From DATKEG01 sp035544515 (GTDB lineage Bacteria; Acidobacteriota; Vicinamibacteria; Fen-336), in contig DATKEG010000004.1 in the NCBI GenBank assembly GCA_035544515.1, forward strand, positions 1 to 54,887: a stretch of DNA of 54,887 nt, in the 5' to 3' direction. How positions within the stretch are numbered: the stretch's first letter is position 1; each line of letters begins with the position of its first letter. Below the pieces are notes generated by a model. The model searched no databases, had not been told where the DNA came from, and was given only the letters and a program-made list of their open reading frames with translations. This document shows, piece after piece, positions 26,781 to 37,625 of this stretch. The position numbers and the translations under genes are program-made.

Positions 26781-27245
26781 CACACCAGGACGGCGGGACG
26801 AGCGGCGCCGAGGTCGTCGGCCTGCGCCGTCCTTCTTGTGGCATGGGCAGCGGTCGCTCCGGCCCAGCCGGTGGAGCCATCCCTTTGGTCGCGGCTGCAG
26901 CGGATCGAGACGGCCTTCCGCAGCGGCGACGCCCAGGCCCTTCGGGCGCTGCTGCCGGGAGAAGCCAAGGTGCGCGTGGACCTGCGCCTTCTCACGGACG
27001 GTTCGCGGTCGTACGGGCCGGGACAGCTCGAAGTGGTGTTCCGCGAGGTCTTCGCGGCGCACGAGGCGAGCGACCTCGTCTTTCGGCCCGAGGACGTGAA
27101 GGTGCCGGCGGCGGACACCGCCTTCGCGCGCGCGCGCTGGACGCGGACGCCGCCCGGCGCGGCGCCGGCCGTGGAGTTCGTCACCTTCACCCTGCGCGCC
27201 CAGGACGGCGACTGGCGCATCCACGAGATCCTCTGCTCGCGGTGA
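26760..27245 (+). CDS. Secreted protein of unknown function (161 aa)
   Basis: A signal-peptide-like segment (SACAVLLVAWAAVAPAQ, likely cleavage after APA) is followed by about 125 residues of alpha/beta character: WSRLQRIETAFRSGDAQALR, FREVFAAHEASDLVF and FTLRAQDGDWRIHEILCSR. The pattern (helix with a size and residue count, ending in a strand with W-R-I-x-E) recalls SnoaL or DUF4783-like NTF2 folds, but I cannot confirm the family. It lies 1 bp before the sensor kinase gene and could be a partner of its periplasmic part. The start codon is uncertain because a promoter-like sequence overlaps it. Confidence 0.6.
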   Translation: MSVGVYDHTRTAGRAAPRSSACAVLLVAWAAVAPAQPVEPSLWSRLQRIETAFRSGDAQALRALLPGEAKVRVDLRLLTDGSRSYGPGQLEVVFREVFAAHEASDLVFRPEDVKVPAADTAFARARWTRTPPGAAPAVEFVTFTLRAQDGDWRIHEILCSR

Positions 27246-27246
27246 C

Positions 27247-30200
27247 GTGCTGAGGCTCGGGGCCGGGGCCACGGGGGCGGCCGCCGCCTGGGGCCCGCTC
27301 CTCGCCGTGGGCCTCGTGGTGGCCGACGCGGCGGCGGCGGCGCCCGGTCCGCCCTGGGCCCTCCTCGCCGCCTTCGGGCTGCTCGCCGCGGCCTGGCGGG
27401 GCGCGCCGCGACGCGTGCTCGTGCCGGCCGCGGGCGTGCTGCTGCTCGCCGCGGGCGCCCGGCTGCACGTCCACGTCGAGGCGCGGGACTGGGTGGCCCG
27501 TTCGCAGCGACGCATCGACGACCGCCTGTCGAGAATCGAAGCCCGCCAGCGCGCGCTCGTCGGCGAGCTGCAGGCCCTGGCGGGGAGCATCGCGGCCCAT
27601 CCCCACGCGGAACGCGCGCTGGCCGGCGACGAGGCCGCTCTGGCCACGGTCTTCCGCGACCTCGAGACCACCCGAGAGGCCACCGCCGAGCGCCCGGCGC
27701 TGGCGCTCCACGCTTTGCGGCCGCTCACCACCGTCGCCTGGGCCGGACGCATCGGCGATCCCGCCGTGTTCGAGGGCCTCGTCGGCGGCGGGGCCGACGT
27801 GTTCGTCCTCGAAGGGAGCGTGTCCACCACGCTCGTCGCAACCGTCCCGGCCGGCGGCGCGGAGGGGCGGCCGCGCGGTTTCGCCACCGCCAGCCTGCCC
27901 GTGCAGGTGCGCCGCAACATCGGCAACCAGTTCCTGCGCGACTTCGACCTCCTGACCGCCTCCACCGGCCGCGTCGAGGTGCGTTACGTGGACGCGCGCG
28001 AGCAAGGCGGCGCCCCGCCCCCGTTCCCGCCGCTCGACCCCGCCCTCGTGGCGCGCGAAGGCACGCTCCACGCCCCGGACGGGGCGGTGCTGGCGGCGGT
28101 GCGGGTCACGGCGCCTTCGCTGCCCGAGGTGCGCCGCGAGGTCCGCGCGCGCTACGACCGCATCCTCTTCCTGCTCGTCGCCCTGACGCTGGTCCTGTGG
28201 GCGGTGGAGGCGCGCCGCGAGCAGGCCACCTCCCTCCCGCGCTGGGCGGGGGTGGTCAGCACCCTGCGACTCGTGCTCCTCGCGCTCGGCACACCCTTGC
28301 TTCCCCAGGATTCCCCCCTGGTCTCCCCCGACGTCTACGCGTCCACGGCGCTCGGGCCGCTCCTGCGCAGCCCGCTCGACCTGTTCCTCACGGCGGCGTG
28401 GGCCGCGGTCGTGGGCGTGGCCGTGCTGGAGGCCGCCACGCGGCACCCCCGACGGTCCTCCCTCGCGGGCTTCGCCGTGGCCGCCCCGGTGGCCGTGGCC
28501 CTGGTCGGCGGAGTGCTCGTGCTCCTGGCGGACGGCGTGGCGAACTCGTCGCTGGAACTGGAGGTGGTGCCGCTGTGGCCGCGCAGCCTGCCCCACCTCG
28601 TCATGCAGGCCGGTCTTCTCGTGATGCTGGCCGCGGGCCTCTTTCTTTCGGCCGCGGCGCTGGCGCTGGCGGGGCCGTTTCCGCCCTCGCCCGTCGCCAC
28701 GGCCGGTCGCCTGGGAGCGCTGGCCCTGCTCATGGCCGGCGCGGAGCGTCTGTGGCCCCGCGGGTGGCCCGACCTGCCCTTGCTGCCGGCGCTGGCTCTC
28801 ACCCTCGCCGCCGGCGGGATCGCGGCCACGGCGGCGCGCTGGCGGGGCGGGATCGAGCGCGCCCGGTCCGGGGCCCACGCCGCGCTCGCCGCCGCGGCGG
28901 TGACCGCGCTCGCGCTCGCCCTCTATCCGAGCCTCGTGCATTTCGCCGAGGCGTTCACCCGCGCCCAGATCGAGACCGACCACGCCCCCGAGGTGCTCCG
29001 CCAGCCGCTGTGGCGCGATTACGTGCTCACGGACACGATGCGGCGGATCGACTCATTGCGCGTGCTGGAGGAGCCCCCGCCGGGACCGCGGCCGGCCGGC
29101 GTCGAGGAGCTCGCCTTCGCCGTCTGGTCGGCCACGGACCTGGCCGCCTACGGATTCTCCTCGGCGGTCGAGGTCCAGGACGCCTCCGGGACCGTCATCA
29201 GCCGTTTCGCGCTCAACCTGCCCTCCATCACGGGTGGCTCGGACGCGCTTCCCGGCTCCGATCGCTGGGAGGTCTCGCGGGAGACGGGGCGTCTGGCCAG
29301 CGAGCAGTTCGGCATGCTGCACGCGCGGCGCGCCCTCTCCTACCACGGCGACCTGCACGGGGCCATCCACCTCTACGTGAAGGAGGACTTCTGGAACCTG
29401 CCGTTCGTGCGGGCGCGCGATCCCTACTCGGTGCTGTTCCGGACCGCCTCGCGCGCGGCGGCCCGCGAACGGCCCGTCGCGCTCGTCAGCTATCACGACT
29501 CGCGCGAGGTGGCCTTCACCACGGTGGACCGGCCCCCCGCCCTGGACCCGGCGCTGGCGGCGGGGCTTCGCTCCGGGGGCCGCGGCCGCTGGACGACCCT
29601 CGAGCTGGACAACCGCTGGCACCGCGCCTACGTGTTCGCCGGCCCGAACTCGATCCACGTCCTGGCCTACCCGCTGCTGACGCCCTCGCGCTACGCGGCC
29701 GACCTCGTGGAGGCCGCCGCCGGGTTCGCCCTGCTCGCGCTCCTGGGGCTGGTGCTCGTGGTCGCCGTGCGCAGCGTGCTCGGCCGCGACTCGCTCTCCG
29801 TGCGCTCGCTGGTGGCCACCGTGCGGCACCGCTTCGCCCTGCGGCTCTTCGTGGCCTTCATCCTGCTCGCCTTCGTGCCCGTGGCCGTCCTGCAGGTGCT
29901 CGTGCGCAACTTCCTCGAGGACCGCCTGCGGCGGGAGTTCGAGGCGCAGGCGCTGGAGCGCGCGGCCATCGCGCGCAAGGGGGTGGAGGACTATGCCTTC
30001 TTCCAGCGCGAGGAGTCCAGCGCGGGAGCGCCGGTCTCGGACGAGGCCCTGGTCTGGCTGGCCAGCGTCATCCGCAACGACCTCGACGTCTTCGAGCGCG
30101 GCCGCCTCCTCGCCTCGAGCAAGCGCGAGCTGTACGCCTCGGGCCTGCTCGCCCCCCGCGTTTCGGGCGCGGTTTACCGCGCGGTGGTGCTGGAGCGCGA

Positions 30201-31281
30201 ACCGTCCTGGCTGCGCGCGGAGCGCATTGGCGACTTCTCCTTCACGGTGGCCTCCGTCCCCCTCCGCATCGAAGGCTCGGAGTCCGGCGTGCTCTCGCTG
30301 CCCCTCGCCCTGCGGCAGCGCGAGGTGCAGGCCGCGGTGGAGGACCTCGACCGCAGCGTGCGCCTGGCCGCGGTCGTCTTCATGGTGCTGGCCGCCGCGC
30401 TCGCCCAGTCGGTGGCCCGGCGCATCTCCGGGCCGATCAGCGCCCTCACGCGCGCCACCCGCCGCGTGGCCCAGGGGGACCTGGCCGCGCGGGTCGAGCC
30501 CACCACCCAGGACGAGCTGCGACGGCTGGTCGAGTCGTTCAACCAGATGGCCCACGACCTCGACCGCCAGCGCCGCGACCTCGAGCGCAGCAACCGCCTG
30601 GCCGCCTGGGCGGAGATGGCGCGCCAGGTGGCCCACGAGGTGAAGAACCCGCTCACGCCCATCCAGCTCTCCGCCGAGCACCTGCGCCGCGTGTACCGCG
30701 ACTCCAGCGTCGATTTCGGGCCCACCCTCGAGGCCTGCACGGACGCCATCCTGAAGCAGGTGCGCGCGCTCCGGGAGCTGGTCACGGAGTTCTCCGCCTT
30801 CGCCCGCCCTCCCGCGGCCGTGCTCGAGACGCAGGACCCCGCCGCGCTGCTGCGCGAGCTGCTCCGCCCCTACGAGGCCGGACTGCCGCCCGCGGTGCAG
30901 CTGCGCTTCGAGGCGGACGCGCACGTGCCGCGCGTCCTGGCCGACAAGCGCCTGCTCGAGCGCGCCGTGCTCAACCTGGTGGAGAACGCCCTGCAGGCCG
31001 TGGGCGAGCAGGGGCGCATCACGATCCGGCTGCGCCGCCCCGACGACGGACGGCTGCAGATCGAGGTGGAAGACTCGGGACCGGGTGTCGTCGCCGAGAT
31101 CCGCGACCGCATCTTCGAGCCATTCTTCTCCACCAAGACGAGCGGCTCCGGCCTCGGCCTGGCCCTGGTCAAGCGCATCGCCGAAGACCACGGCGGCGGA
31201 GTCAGCCTGGAAGACGCCCCCACCGGCGGCACCCGCGCGGTGCTCTGGCTCCCCCTCGAAGCCCGCGGCGACGTCGCCTAG
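27247..31281 (+). CDS. Very large NtrY-like membrane sensor histidine kinase
   Basis: 1344 residues, about twice a usual NtrY. The N-terminal third has several membrane helices (two near residues 10-70, a group at about 305-570). A soluble, probably periplasmic, region follows to about residue 820. Paired helices lie at 825-845 and 864-885, then a sensor segment, another helix (about 1039-1056) and HAMP (ARRISGPISALTRATRRV). The HisKA domain has VAHEVKNPLTPIQLS with His1130, and the ATPase has ENALQAV, EVEDSGPGV, FEPFFSTK and GSGLGLALVKRIAEDHGG. No response regulator is adjacent. NtrY kinases often pair with sigma-54 activators such as NtrX; none is in the window. Confidence 0.9.
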   Translation: MLRLGAGATGAAAAWGPLLAVGLVVADAAAAAPGPPWALLAAFGLLAAAWRGAPRRVLVPAAGVLLLAAGARLHVHVEARDWVARSQRRIDDRLSRIEARQRALVGELQALAGSIAAHPHAERALAGDEAALATVFRDLETTREATAERPALALHALRPLTTVAWAGRIGDPAVFEGLVGGGADVFVLEGSVSTTLVATVPAGGAEGRPRGFATASLPVQVRRNIGNQFLRDFDLLTASTGRVEVRYVDAREQGGAPPPFPPLDPALVAREGTLHAPDGAVLAAVRVTAPSLPEVRREVRARYDRILFLLVALTLVLWAVEARREQATSLPRWAGVVSTLRLVLLALGTPLLPQDSPLVSPDVYASTALGPLLRSPLDLFLTAAWAAVVGVAVLEAATRHPRRSSLAGFAVAAPVAVALVGGVLVLLADGVANSSLELEVVPLWPRSLPHLVMQAGLLVMLAAGLFLSAAALALAGPFPPSPVATAGRLGALALLMAGAERLWPRGWPDLPLLPALALTLAAGGIAATAARWRGGIERARSGAHAALAAAAVTALALALYPSLVHFAEAFTRAQIETDHAPEVLRQPLWRDYVLTDTMRRIDSLRVLEEPPPGPRPAGVEELAFAVWSATDLAAYGFSSAVEVQDASGTVISRFALNLPSITGGSDALPGSDRWEVSRETGRLASEQFGMLHARRALSYHGDLHGAIHLYVKEDFWNLPFVRARDPYSVLFRTASRAAARERPVALVSYHDSREVAFTTVDRPPALDPALAAGLRSGGRGRWTTLELDNRWHRAYVFAGPNSIHVLAYPLLTPSRYAADLVEAAAGFALLALLGLVLVVAVRSVLGRDSLSVRSLVATVRHRFALRLFVAFILLAFVPVAVLQVLVRNFLEDRLRREFEAQALERAAIARKGVEDYAFFQREESSAGAPVSDEALVWLASVIRNDLDVFERGRLLASSKRELYASGLLAPRVSGAVYRAVVLEREPSWLRAERIGDFSFTVASVPLRIEGSESGVLSLPLALRQREVQAAVEDLDRSVRLAAVVFMVLAAALAQSVARRISGPISALTRATRRVAQGDLAARVEPTTQDELRRLVESFNQMAHDLDRQRRDLERSNRLAAWAEMARQVAHEVKNPLTPIQLSAEHLRRVYRDSSVDFGPTLEACTDAILKQVRALRELVTEFSAFARPPAAVLETQDPAALLRELLRPYEAGLPPAVQLRFEADAHVPRVLADKRLLERAVLNLVENALQAVGEQGRITIRLRRPDDGRLQIEVEDSGPGVVAEIRDRIFEPFFSTKTSGSGLGLALVKRIAEDHGGGVSLEDAPTGGTRAVLWLPLEARGDVA

Positions 31282-31293
31282 ACCAGACCGGCG

Positions 31294-31479
31294 TCAGCCG
31301 ATCTCTTGCGGGGGGTGGTTCTGCTTCTTCCCGGGCTTGTGGTGCTCCTTGACGTTCTTGCGGACGATCGGGCTGTCGATCGCCTTCGGCAGCCGCTTGC
31401 TGGGGACCCAGCGGTCGGCTTGAGCCGCGCTGGCGCCGAAGATCAGGAGCAGGGCCACGGCGACGCTGACACGCTTCAT
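31294..31479 (-). CDS. Small secreted basic peptide (61 aa), unknown
   Basis: Starts MKRVSVAVALLLIFGASAAQA, a clear signal peptide with cleavage after AQA. About 40 residues of a Lys/His/Pro-rich mature peptide follow (KNVKEHHKPGKKQNHPPQ). A strong ribosome-binding site (GGGAGG) lies 7 nt before the ATG. It is convergent with the sensor kinase gene, 12 bp away. No family recognised. The His cluster could bind metal, and the net positive charge could bind nucleic acid or LPS; both are speculation. Confidence 0.65.
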   Translation of the reverse strand: MKRVSVAVALLLIFGASAAQADRWVPSKRLPKAIDSPIVRKNVKEHHKPGKKQNHPPQEIG

Positions 31480-31532
31480 TCGCGCCTCCCGGACGCCACT
31501 TGACTGGAAGTGGCGAGAAGTTACTTGAGATC

Positions 31533-32003
31533 CTACTCCCGCGGGCGTCCGGGCGCAAGCGCGGCGTCGAAGGCGACGCCGCACCGCCGGAAGGCGTCGA
31601 GCACCACCTCGAGCGCCTGGGGGGGTATGTCGTAGCCGGGAAGCTCCTCCGGCCGGACCAGCGCCACCGCTTCCGCGTCGGTGCCCGCCCGGGGCGTCCC
31701 CGAGACGTACGCGCACAGGTAGTCGACGATCACGTAGTGGTAACGAAGGTGCCCGTCCTCCCGCAAGATGCGGTCGAACACGAGCACCACCTCCCCGGGG
31801 CGCACGGTCACCCCCGTTTCCTCGCGCACCTCGCGCACGAGCGCGTCGTGCAGCGTCTCCCCTGCCTCCACCGTGCCGCCGGGAATGACCCAGCGGCCGC
31901 GCAGCGGCTCCTTGCCGCGCCGGATGAGGAGGGCCCGGCCCTCGTGGATCACGACCGCGCCCACCCCGACCCGCGGGCCCTCGGCGTACGCCGGCCCGCT
32001 CAC
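31533..32003 (-). CDS. Nudix hydrolase
   Basis: 156 residues. The Nudix box GGTVEAGETLHDALVREVREETGV is complete (G-x5-E-x7-R-E-x2-E-E-x-G-hydrophobic), and the N-terminal strand VGVGAVVIHEGRALLIRRG fits. It hydrolyses a nucleoside diphosphate linked to another group; the substrate cannot be told from sequence. The GTG start overlaps the pssA stop by 4 nt (GTGA), so it is coupled to phosphatidylserine synthase. Confidence 0.9.
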   Translation of the reverse strand: MSGPAYAEGPRVGVGAVVIHEGRALLIRRGKEPLRGRWVIPGGTVEAGETLHDALVREVREETGVTVRPGEVVLVFDRILREDGHLRYHYVIVDYLCAYVSGTPRAGTDAEAVALVRPEELPGYDIPPQALEVVLDAFRRCGVAFDAALAPGRPRE

Positions 32004-32806
32004 GCCGTGAAGGACGTCTCCTGGGCGTCGGCGGGTACGGCGGCCGGCTCGCGCCGCCGCCGGCCGAGGTTGACCACGTCGAGGACGGGAGCGGAGAGCC
32101 AATACGCCGTGGCCAGGGCCAGCAGCACCACCCGCGGCTCGAGGGCCACGAGCAGGAAGAGGAGCGCGATGCCGAGGACGGTGATGTAGCTCCGGCGGCT
32201 GCGCAGGTCGAGCTTCTTGAACGACCGGTAGCGGAAGGTGCTCACCATCAGGAAGGACCAGACGGTCATCAGCGCCACCGCCACCGCGGCCTCGGCGCGG
32301 GAGGTGATCGGCTCCGGCATGAAGAGCACCCAGGCCGCCACCTGGGCGGCCGCGGCGGGTATGGGCAGGCCCACGAAGAACCGGCTGTCCACCACGTGGC
32401 GCTGCACGTTGAAGCGGGCCAGGCGCAAGGCCCCGCAGACCACGAACAGGAAAGCGGCCAGCCAGCCCACGCGCTCGATGGAGCCGAAGGCCCACGCGTA
32501 GGCCAGCACCGCCGGGGCCACGCCGAACGAGATCACGTCGGCCAGGCTGTCCAGCTCTCCGCCGAACTCGCTGGTGGTGCCGGTCAGGCGGGCGATGTAG
32601 CCGTCGAGCAGGTCGAGCACGATGGCCCAGCCGATCAGCGGCGCCGCCTCCTCGTACCGGCCGTGCAGCGTCTTGATCACGGCCCAGAAGCCGAGGAAGA
32701 GGTTCCCGGTGGTGAACAGGCTCGGCAGGATGGCCACGCCGCGGCGAAACCGCACGGGCCGGCGGCGGGTGCCATCGGGCGCGCTGGGGTCGGCGGGGGT
32801 AGGCAT
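32000..32806 (-). CDS. pssA: CDP-diacylglycerol-serine O-phosphatidyltransferase
   Basis: 268 residues, integral membrane. The CDP-alcohol phosphotransferase signature D-G-x2-A-R-x8-G-x3-D-x3-D is present in DLLDGYIARLTG followed by GGELDSLADVISFG. Hydrophobic helices run through the remainder. It makes phosphatidylserine, the precursor of phosphatidylethanolamine; the usual partner psd is not seen next to it. It is followed by a Nudix gene with a 4-nt overlap. Confidence 0.94.
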   Translation of the reverse strand: MPTPADPSAPDGTRRRPVRFRRGVAILPSLFTTGNLFLGFWAVIKTLHGRYEEAAPLIGWAIVLDLLDGYIARLTGTTSEFGGELDSLADVISFGVAPAVLAYAWAFGSIERVGWLAAFLFVVCGALRLARFNVQRHVVDSRFFVGLPIPAAAAQVAAWVLFMPEPITSRAEAAVAVALMTVWSFLMVSTFRYRSFKKLDLRSRRSYITVLGIALLFLLVALEPRVVLLALATAYWLSAPVLDVVNLGRRRREPAAVPADAQETSFTA

Positions 32807-32850
32807 GCGCTCCTCGGGGCGGGTCTCGCCCGGCTGTAGAGGAAAGGGCG

Positions 32851-32877
32851 GGCGGAGGGCCCCGCGGACCCTCCGCC
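32851..32877 (-). terminator. Possible terminator hairpin between the DUF465 gene and pssA
   Basis: A perfect 9-bp stem (GGCGGAGGG with CCCTCCGCC) and 9-nt loop, 16 bp beyond the DUF465 stop. On the minus strand it is followed by CCCTTTCC rather than a real T tract, so it may be a weak or Rho-assisted terminator. Confidence 0.45.
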
Positions 32878-32892
32878 ACGCGAAGGTCCCGG

Positions 32893-33123
32893 CTACGGGT
32901 GCGCGGCTCCGACCCGGGCCTGGCGGGCGATGGCCTCCATACGGTCCTTCACGTGGAGCTTCTTCTTCTTGAGGGTCGTCTCCTCGAGCTGTTCCTCGTC
33001 GCTCAGGACGACCTTGTCGCTCAAGCGCTGCAAGCGGTTCTCGTATTCATGATGCTGCTCTTCCAGCCGGCGGTATTCCTCGTTGTCACCAAGCGCACCG
33101 TTGAGCACCGGATTCTGGGACAT
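32893..33123 (-). CDS. DUF465 / YdcH-like small coiled-coil protein
   Basis: 76 residues from the ATG at 33123, which has GGGAGG just upstream; an earlier ATG would add 8 residues but lacks a ribosome-binding site. The sequence is a long helix pair with the family ending LKKKKLHVKDRMEAIARQ. Preceding segments (EEYRRLEEQHHEYENRLQRL) are heptad-like. The function of the family is unknown. It has its own candidate promoter and a hairpin after it, so it is probably monocistronic. Confidence 0.85.
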   Translation of the reverse strand: MSQNPVLNGALGDNEEYRRLEEQHHEYENRLQRLSDKVVLSDEEQLEETTLKKKKLHVKDRMEAIARQARVGAAHP

Positions 33124-33208
33124 CGGGACCTCCCTGATCGCTGACATGAAGGTTGGCGAAAATGCCTGCGGACGCGAGGTTGGAGGAGGGAACCCTCCAC
33201 GGCTGGGA

Positions 33209-33237
33209 CCTTAACACGCGCCCCGGCCCCCTTTCAA
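33209..33237 (-). promoter_or_regulatory. Putative promoter of the DUF465 gene
   Basis: On the minus strand TTGAAA (33237-33232), a 17-bp spacer, then TTAAGG (33214-33209). The -35 abuts the rimI stop codon. The -10 is weak. The leader would be about 80 nt and contains a GGAGGG-AA-CCCTCC palindrome near 33185. Confidence 0.38.
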
Positions 33238-33741
33238 TCATAGATCGTCCTTCTCCAGGACGAGCGCATCCTCCGTCGGATGCTGGTAGTAGCGGCGGCG
33301 GAGCGAAACCGTGCGAAAGCCCAGCGATCCGTACAGCGCGAGCGCGGGCGCGTTGGTGGGGCGCACCTCCAGGAAGGCCCGGCGGGCACCCCGCCGCCGC
33401 CCCCAGTCGAGAGCCAGCTCCATCAGCCGCCGGCCCAGTCCGTGGCGGCGGTGGCCGGGCTCGACGGCCAGGTTGTGCACGTGCATCTCGTCGGCCACGG
33501 CCTGGACGACCGAATAGGCCCGAATGCCGCGGGCGGCATCGGAGGCGTCGAACGGAGCGCGCAGCAGCAGGATCCGGCTTCGGGGCGCGTTGCGCAGGGC
33601 GTCGCGGAAGTGGCGCACGGACCAGGGATGGCTGAAGCACTGGCGCTCGATGTCCACGATCGCCGGCAGATCCTCCGCGGTCGCGGCCTCGAGCCAGAGC
33701 CCCTCGTCCGTGTCGCGCCGGCGGGCCCGGTCCGGGATCAT
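33238..33741 (-). CDS. rimI: Ribosomal-protein-alanine N-acetyltransferase (RimI-like GNAT)
   Basis: 167 residues of the GNAT fold. It has DIERQCFSHPWSVRHF near the N terminus, the acetyl-CoA motif VEPGHRRHGLGRRLME and the C-terminal LEVRPTNAPALALYGSLGFRTVSLRRRYY. All match RimI-type acetyltransferases, which act on S18 or other N termini. The ATG overlaps the tsaB stop (ATGA), the common tsaB-rimI pairing. Substrate is by family analogy only. Confidence 0.9.
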   Translation of the reverse strand: MIPDRARRRDTDEGLWLEAATAEDLPAIVDIERQCFSHPWSVRHFRDALRNAPRSRILLLRAPFDASDAARGIRAYSVVQAVADEMHVHNLAVEPGHRRHGLGRRLMELALDWGRRRGARRAFLEVRPTNAPALALYGSLGFRTVSLRRRYYQHPTEDALVLEKDDL

Positions 33742-34403
33742 GGTCCCGGCGGGCGGATGTGGGCTTCGCGCAGGTAGTGCGGGCGCAGCGCCTCGGGCGG
33801 GACGCCCTCGCCCGCCTCGAGCCGCGGCTCCGCGAGGAGTCCCAGCGTGCCGGCGAGGAACAGGCTGCGCCGCGGAAAGCGGGCCTGGGGCCGCCGCTCG
33901 AGGACGAGGCTGCGATGGCGGCGGGCGCCCTCTCCGATGAAGGCCACCGGCCCGTCCGGCACGCGCGCGAGGAACGCCTCGGGCGGCTCGACCGCGGGGG
34001 GCGACACCGGATGCGCGCCGGCGTCGTAGAGCGCGCCGAAGACCTCGCCCCGATACGCCTCGCCCATGACCGCCAGCACCGGCGCCTCCTCCACGATCCG
34101 AGCCGCCATCACGTCGAGGGCGGACATCGCGAGGCAGGGCCGCCCCGACGCCAGGGCCAGCCCCTGCACGGTGGCAATCCCCACGCGCAGGCCGGTGAAC
34201 GCGCCGGGGCCGGCGGTCACGGCGTATCCCTGCACGGCTCCGGGAGCGAGTCCGAGGCTCTCGAGCAGGAAGGCGGCGGCGGGGAGCAGGCGGCGCGAGT
34301 GGGTGTCCACCGCGCGCAGGCGCAGCTCGGCGCGCACGGACCCCGACTCCACCACGGCCACGCTTTCCCGCTCGGTGGACGTATCGACGGCGAGGATGAG
34401 CAA
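33738..34403 (-). CDS. tsaB: tRNA threonylcarbamoyladenosine biosynthesis protein TsaB
   Basis: 221 residues, an ASKHA-fold protein starting MLILAVDTSTERESVAVVE, with AVTAGPGAFTGLRVGIATVQGLAL, the family signature. TsaB pairs with TsaD and TsaE to transfer threonylcarbamoyl to A37 of tRNAs. tsaC, which makes the activated intermediate, is 9 kb away in this window; tsaD and tsaE are not seen. It is coupled to rimI and divergent from mutS. Confidence 0.94.
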   Translation of the reverse strand: MLILAVDTSTERESVAVVESGSVRAELRLRAVDTHSRRLLPAAAFLLESLGLAPGAVQGYAVTAGPGAFTGLRVGIATVQGLALASGRPCLAMSALDVMAARIVEEAPVLAVMGEAYRGEVFGALYDAGAHPVSPPAVEPPEAFLARVPDGPVAFIGEGARRHRSLVLERRPQARFPRRSLFLAGTLGLLAEPRLEAGEGVPPEALRPHYLREAHIRPPGP

Positions 34404-34424
34404 TTGCCTCCCGGCTCGGGCGTT

Positions 34425-34449
34425 CGGTGCGCGCAGCGGTCGCGCACCG
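34425..34449. repeat. Hairpin between divergent tsaB and mutS
   Basis: CGGTGCGCG pairs with CGCGCACCG around a 7-nt loop. The left arm plus loop (CGGTGCGCGCAGCGG) recurs exactly at 54828-54842. Located between divergent genes, it may be regulatory or a small dispersed repeat. Confidence 0.5.
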
Positions 34450-34479
34450 CGTTCCGGGAAACGCTGCCCGCACCCGGAT

Positions 34480-34485
34480 TATACT
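34480..34485 (+). promoter_or_regulatory. Putative -10 box of mutS
   Basis: TATACT 16 nt before the mutS ATG, in an AT-rich island (GGATTATACTTTCC). No convincing -35. A start site about 10 nt before the ATG is implied. Confidence 0.45.
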
Positions 34486-34501
34486 TTCCGGCCGCTTCCC
34501 C

Positions 34502-37130
<2,629 letters not shown>

Positions 37131-37144
<14 letters not shown>

Positions 37145-37160
37145 GCCCGGAACGTACACT
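37131..37160 (+). promoter_or_regulatory. Putative promoter of hsp20
   Basis: TTGACC (37131-37136), an 18-bp spacer and TACACT (37155-37160), 15 nt before the hsp20 ATG. The -35 is inside the end of mutS. No CIRCE-type inverted repeat is seen. Confidence 0.5.
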
Positions 37161-37175
37161 CGCGGTCGGCCACGC

Positions 37176-37625
37176 ATGACCATCCGGCGTTCGGACCCGC
37201 TCGCGGACCTGTTGAGCCTCCAGGAAAAGATGAACCGCCTCTTCCAGGAGAGCCTGTCCGCGGAGGGGCTCGACCCGAGTGAACTCGGCCCCGCCTGGAC
37301 GCCCCTGGCCGACGCTCACGAGACGCCCGACACGTACGTCGTCGAGCTGGAGGTCCCTGGTCTGCAGCGCGACGACCTGGACGTACAGGTCGAGGGGGCA
37401 CGCCTGGTGGTCAAGGGCGAGCGCCGTCCGGCCACCCAGGGCCGCCCGGACCGCTTCTACCGGATGGAGCGCAGCTACGGGCCGTTCTCGCGCAGTTTCA
37501 CCTTCGCCGAGCCCGTGGACGCCGACCGCGTGACCGCCCAGCTCCGGGACGGCATCCTCCGGCTCGAGCTGCCCAAGGCGCGGCCGCGCGCGGCGCGGCG
37601 CGGGCGGGGAGAGCGCGTGGAATGA
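37176..37625 (+). CDS. Small heat-shock protein (Hsp20 / alpha-crystallin family)
   Basis: 149 residues. An N-terminal DPLADLLSLQEKMNRLFQES is followed by the alpha-crystallin domain: TPLADAHETPDTYVVELEVPG, the DDLDVQVEGARLVVKGERRP strand pair and GPFSRSFTFAEPVDADRV. The closing DGILRLELPKA supplies the conserved strand, and a short basic tail follows. It is an ATP-independent holdase. Its stop overlaps the start of a broken HtrA-type protease gene (ATGA), so the pair was presumably a protein-quality operon. Confidence 0.93.
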   Translation: MTIRRSDPLADLLSLQEKMNRLFQESLSAEGLDPSELGPAWTPLADAHETPDTYVVELEVPGLQRDDLDVQVEGARLVVKGERRPATQGRPDRFYRMERSYGPFSRSFTFAEPVDADRVTAQLRDGILRLELPKARPRAARRGRGERVE

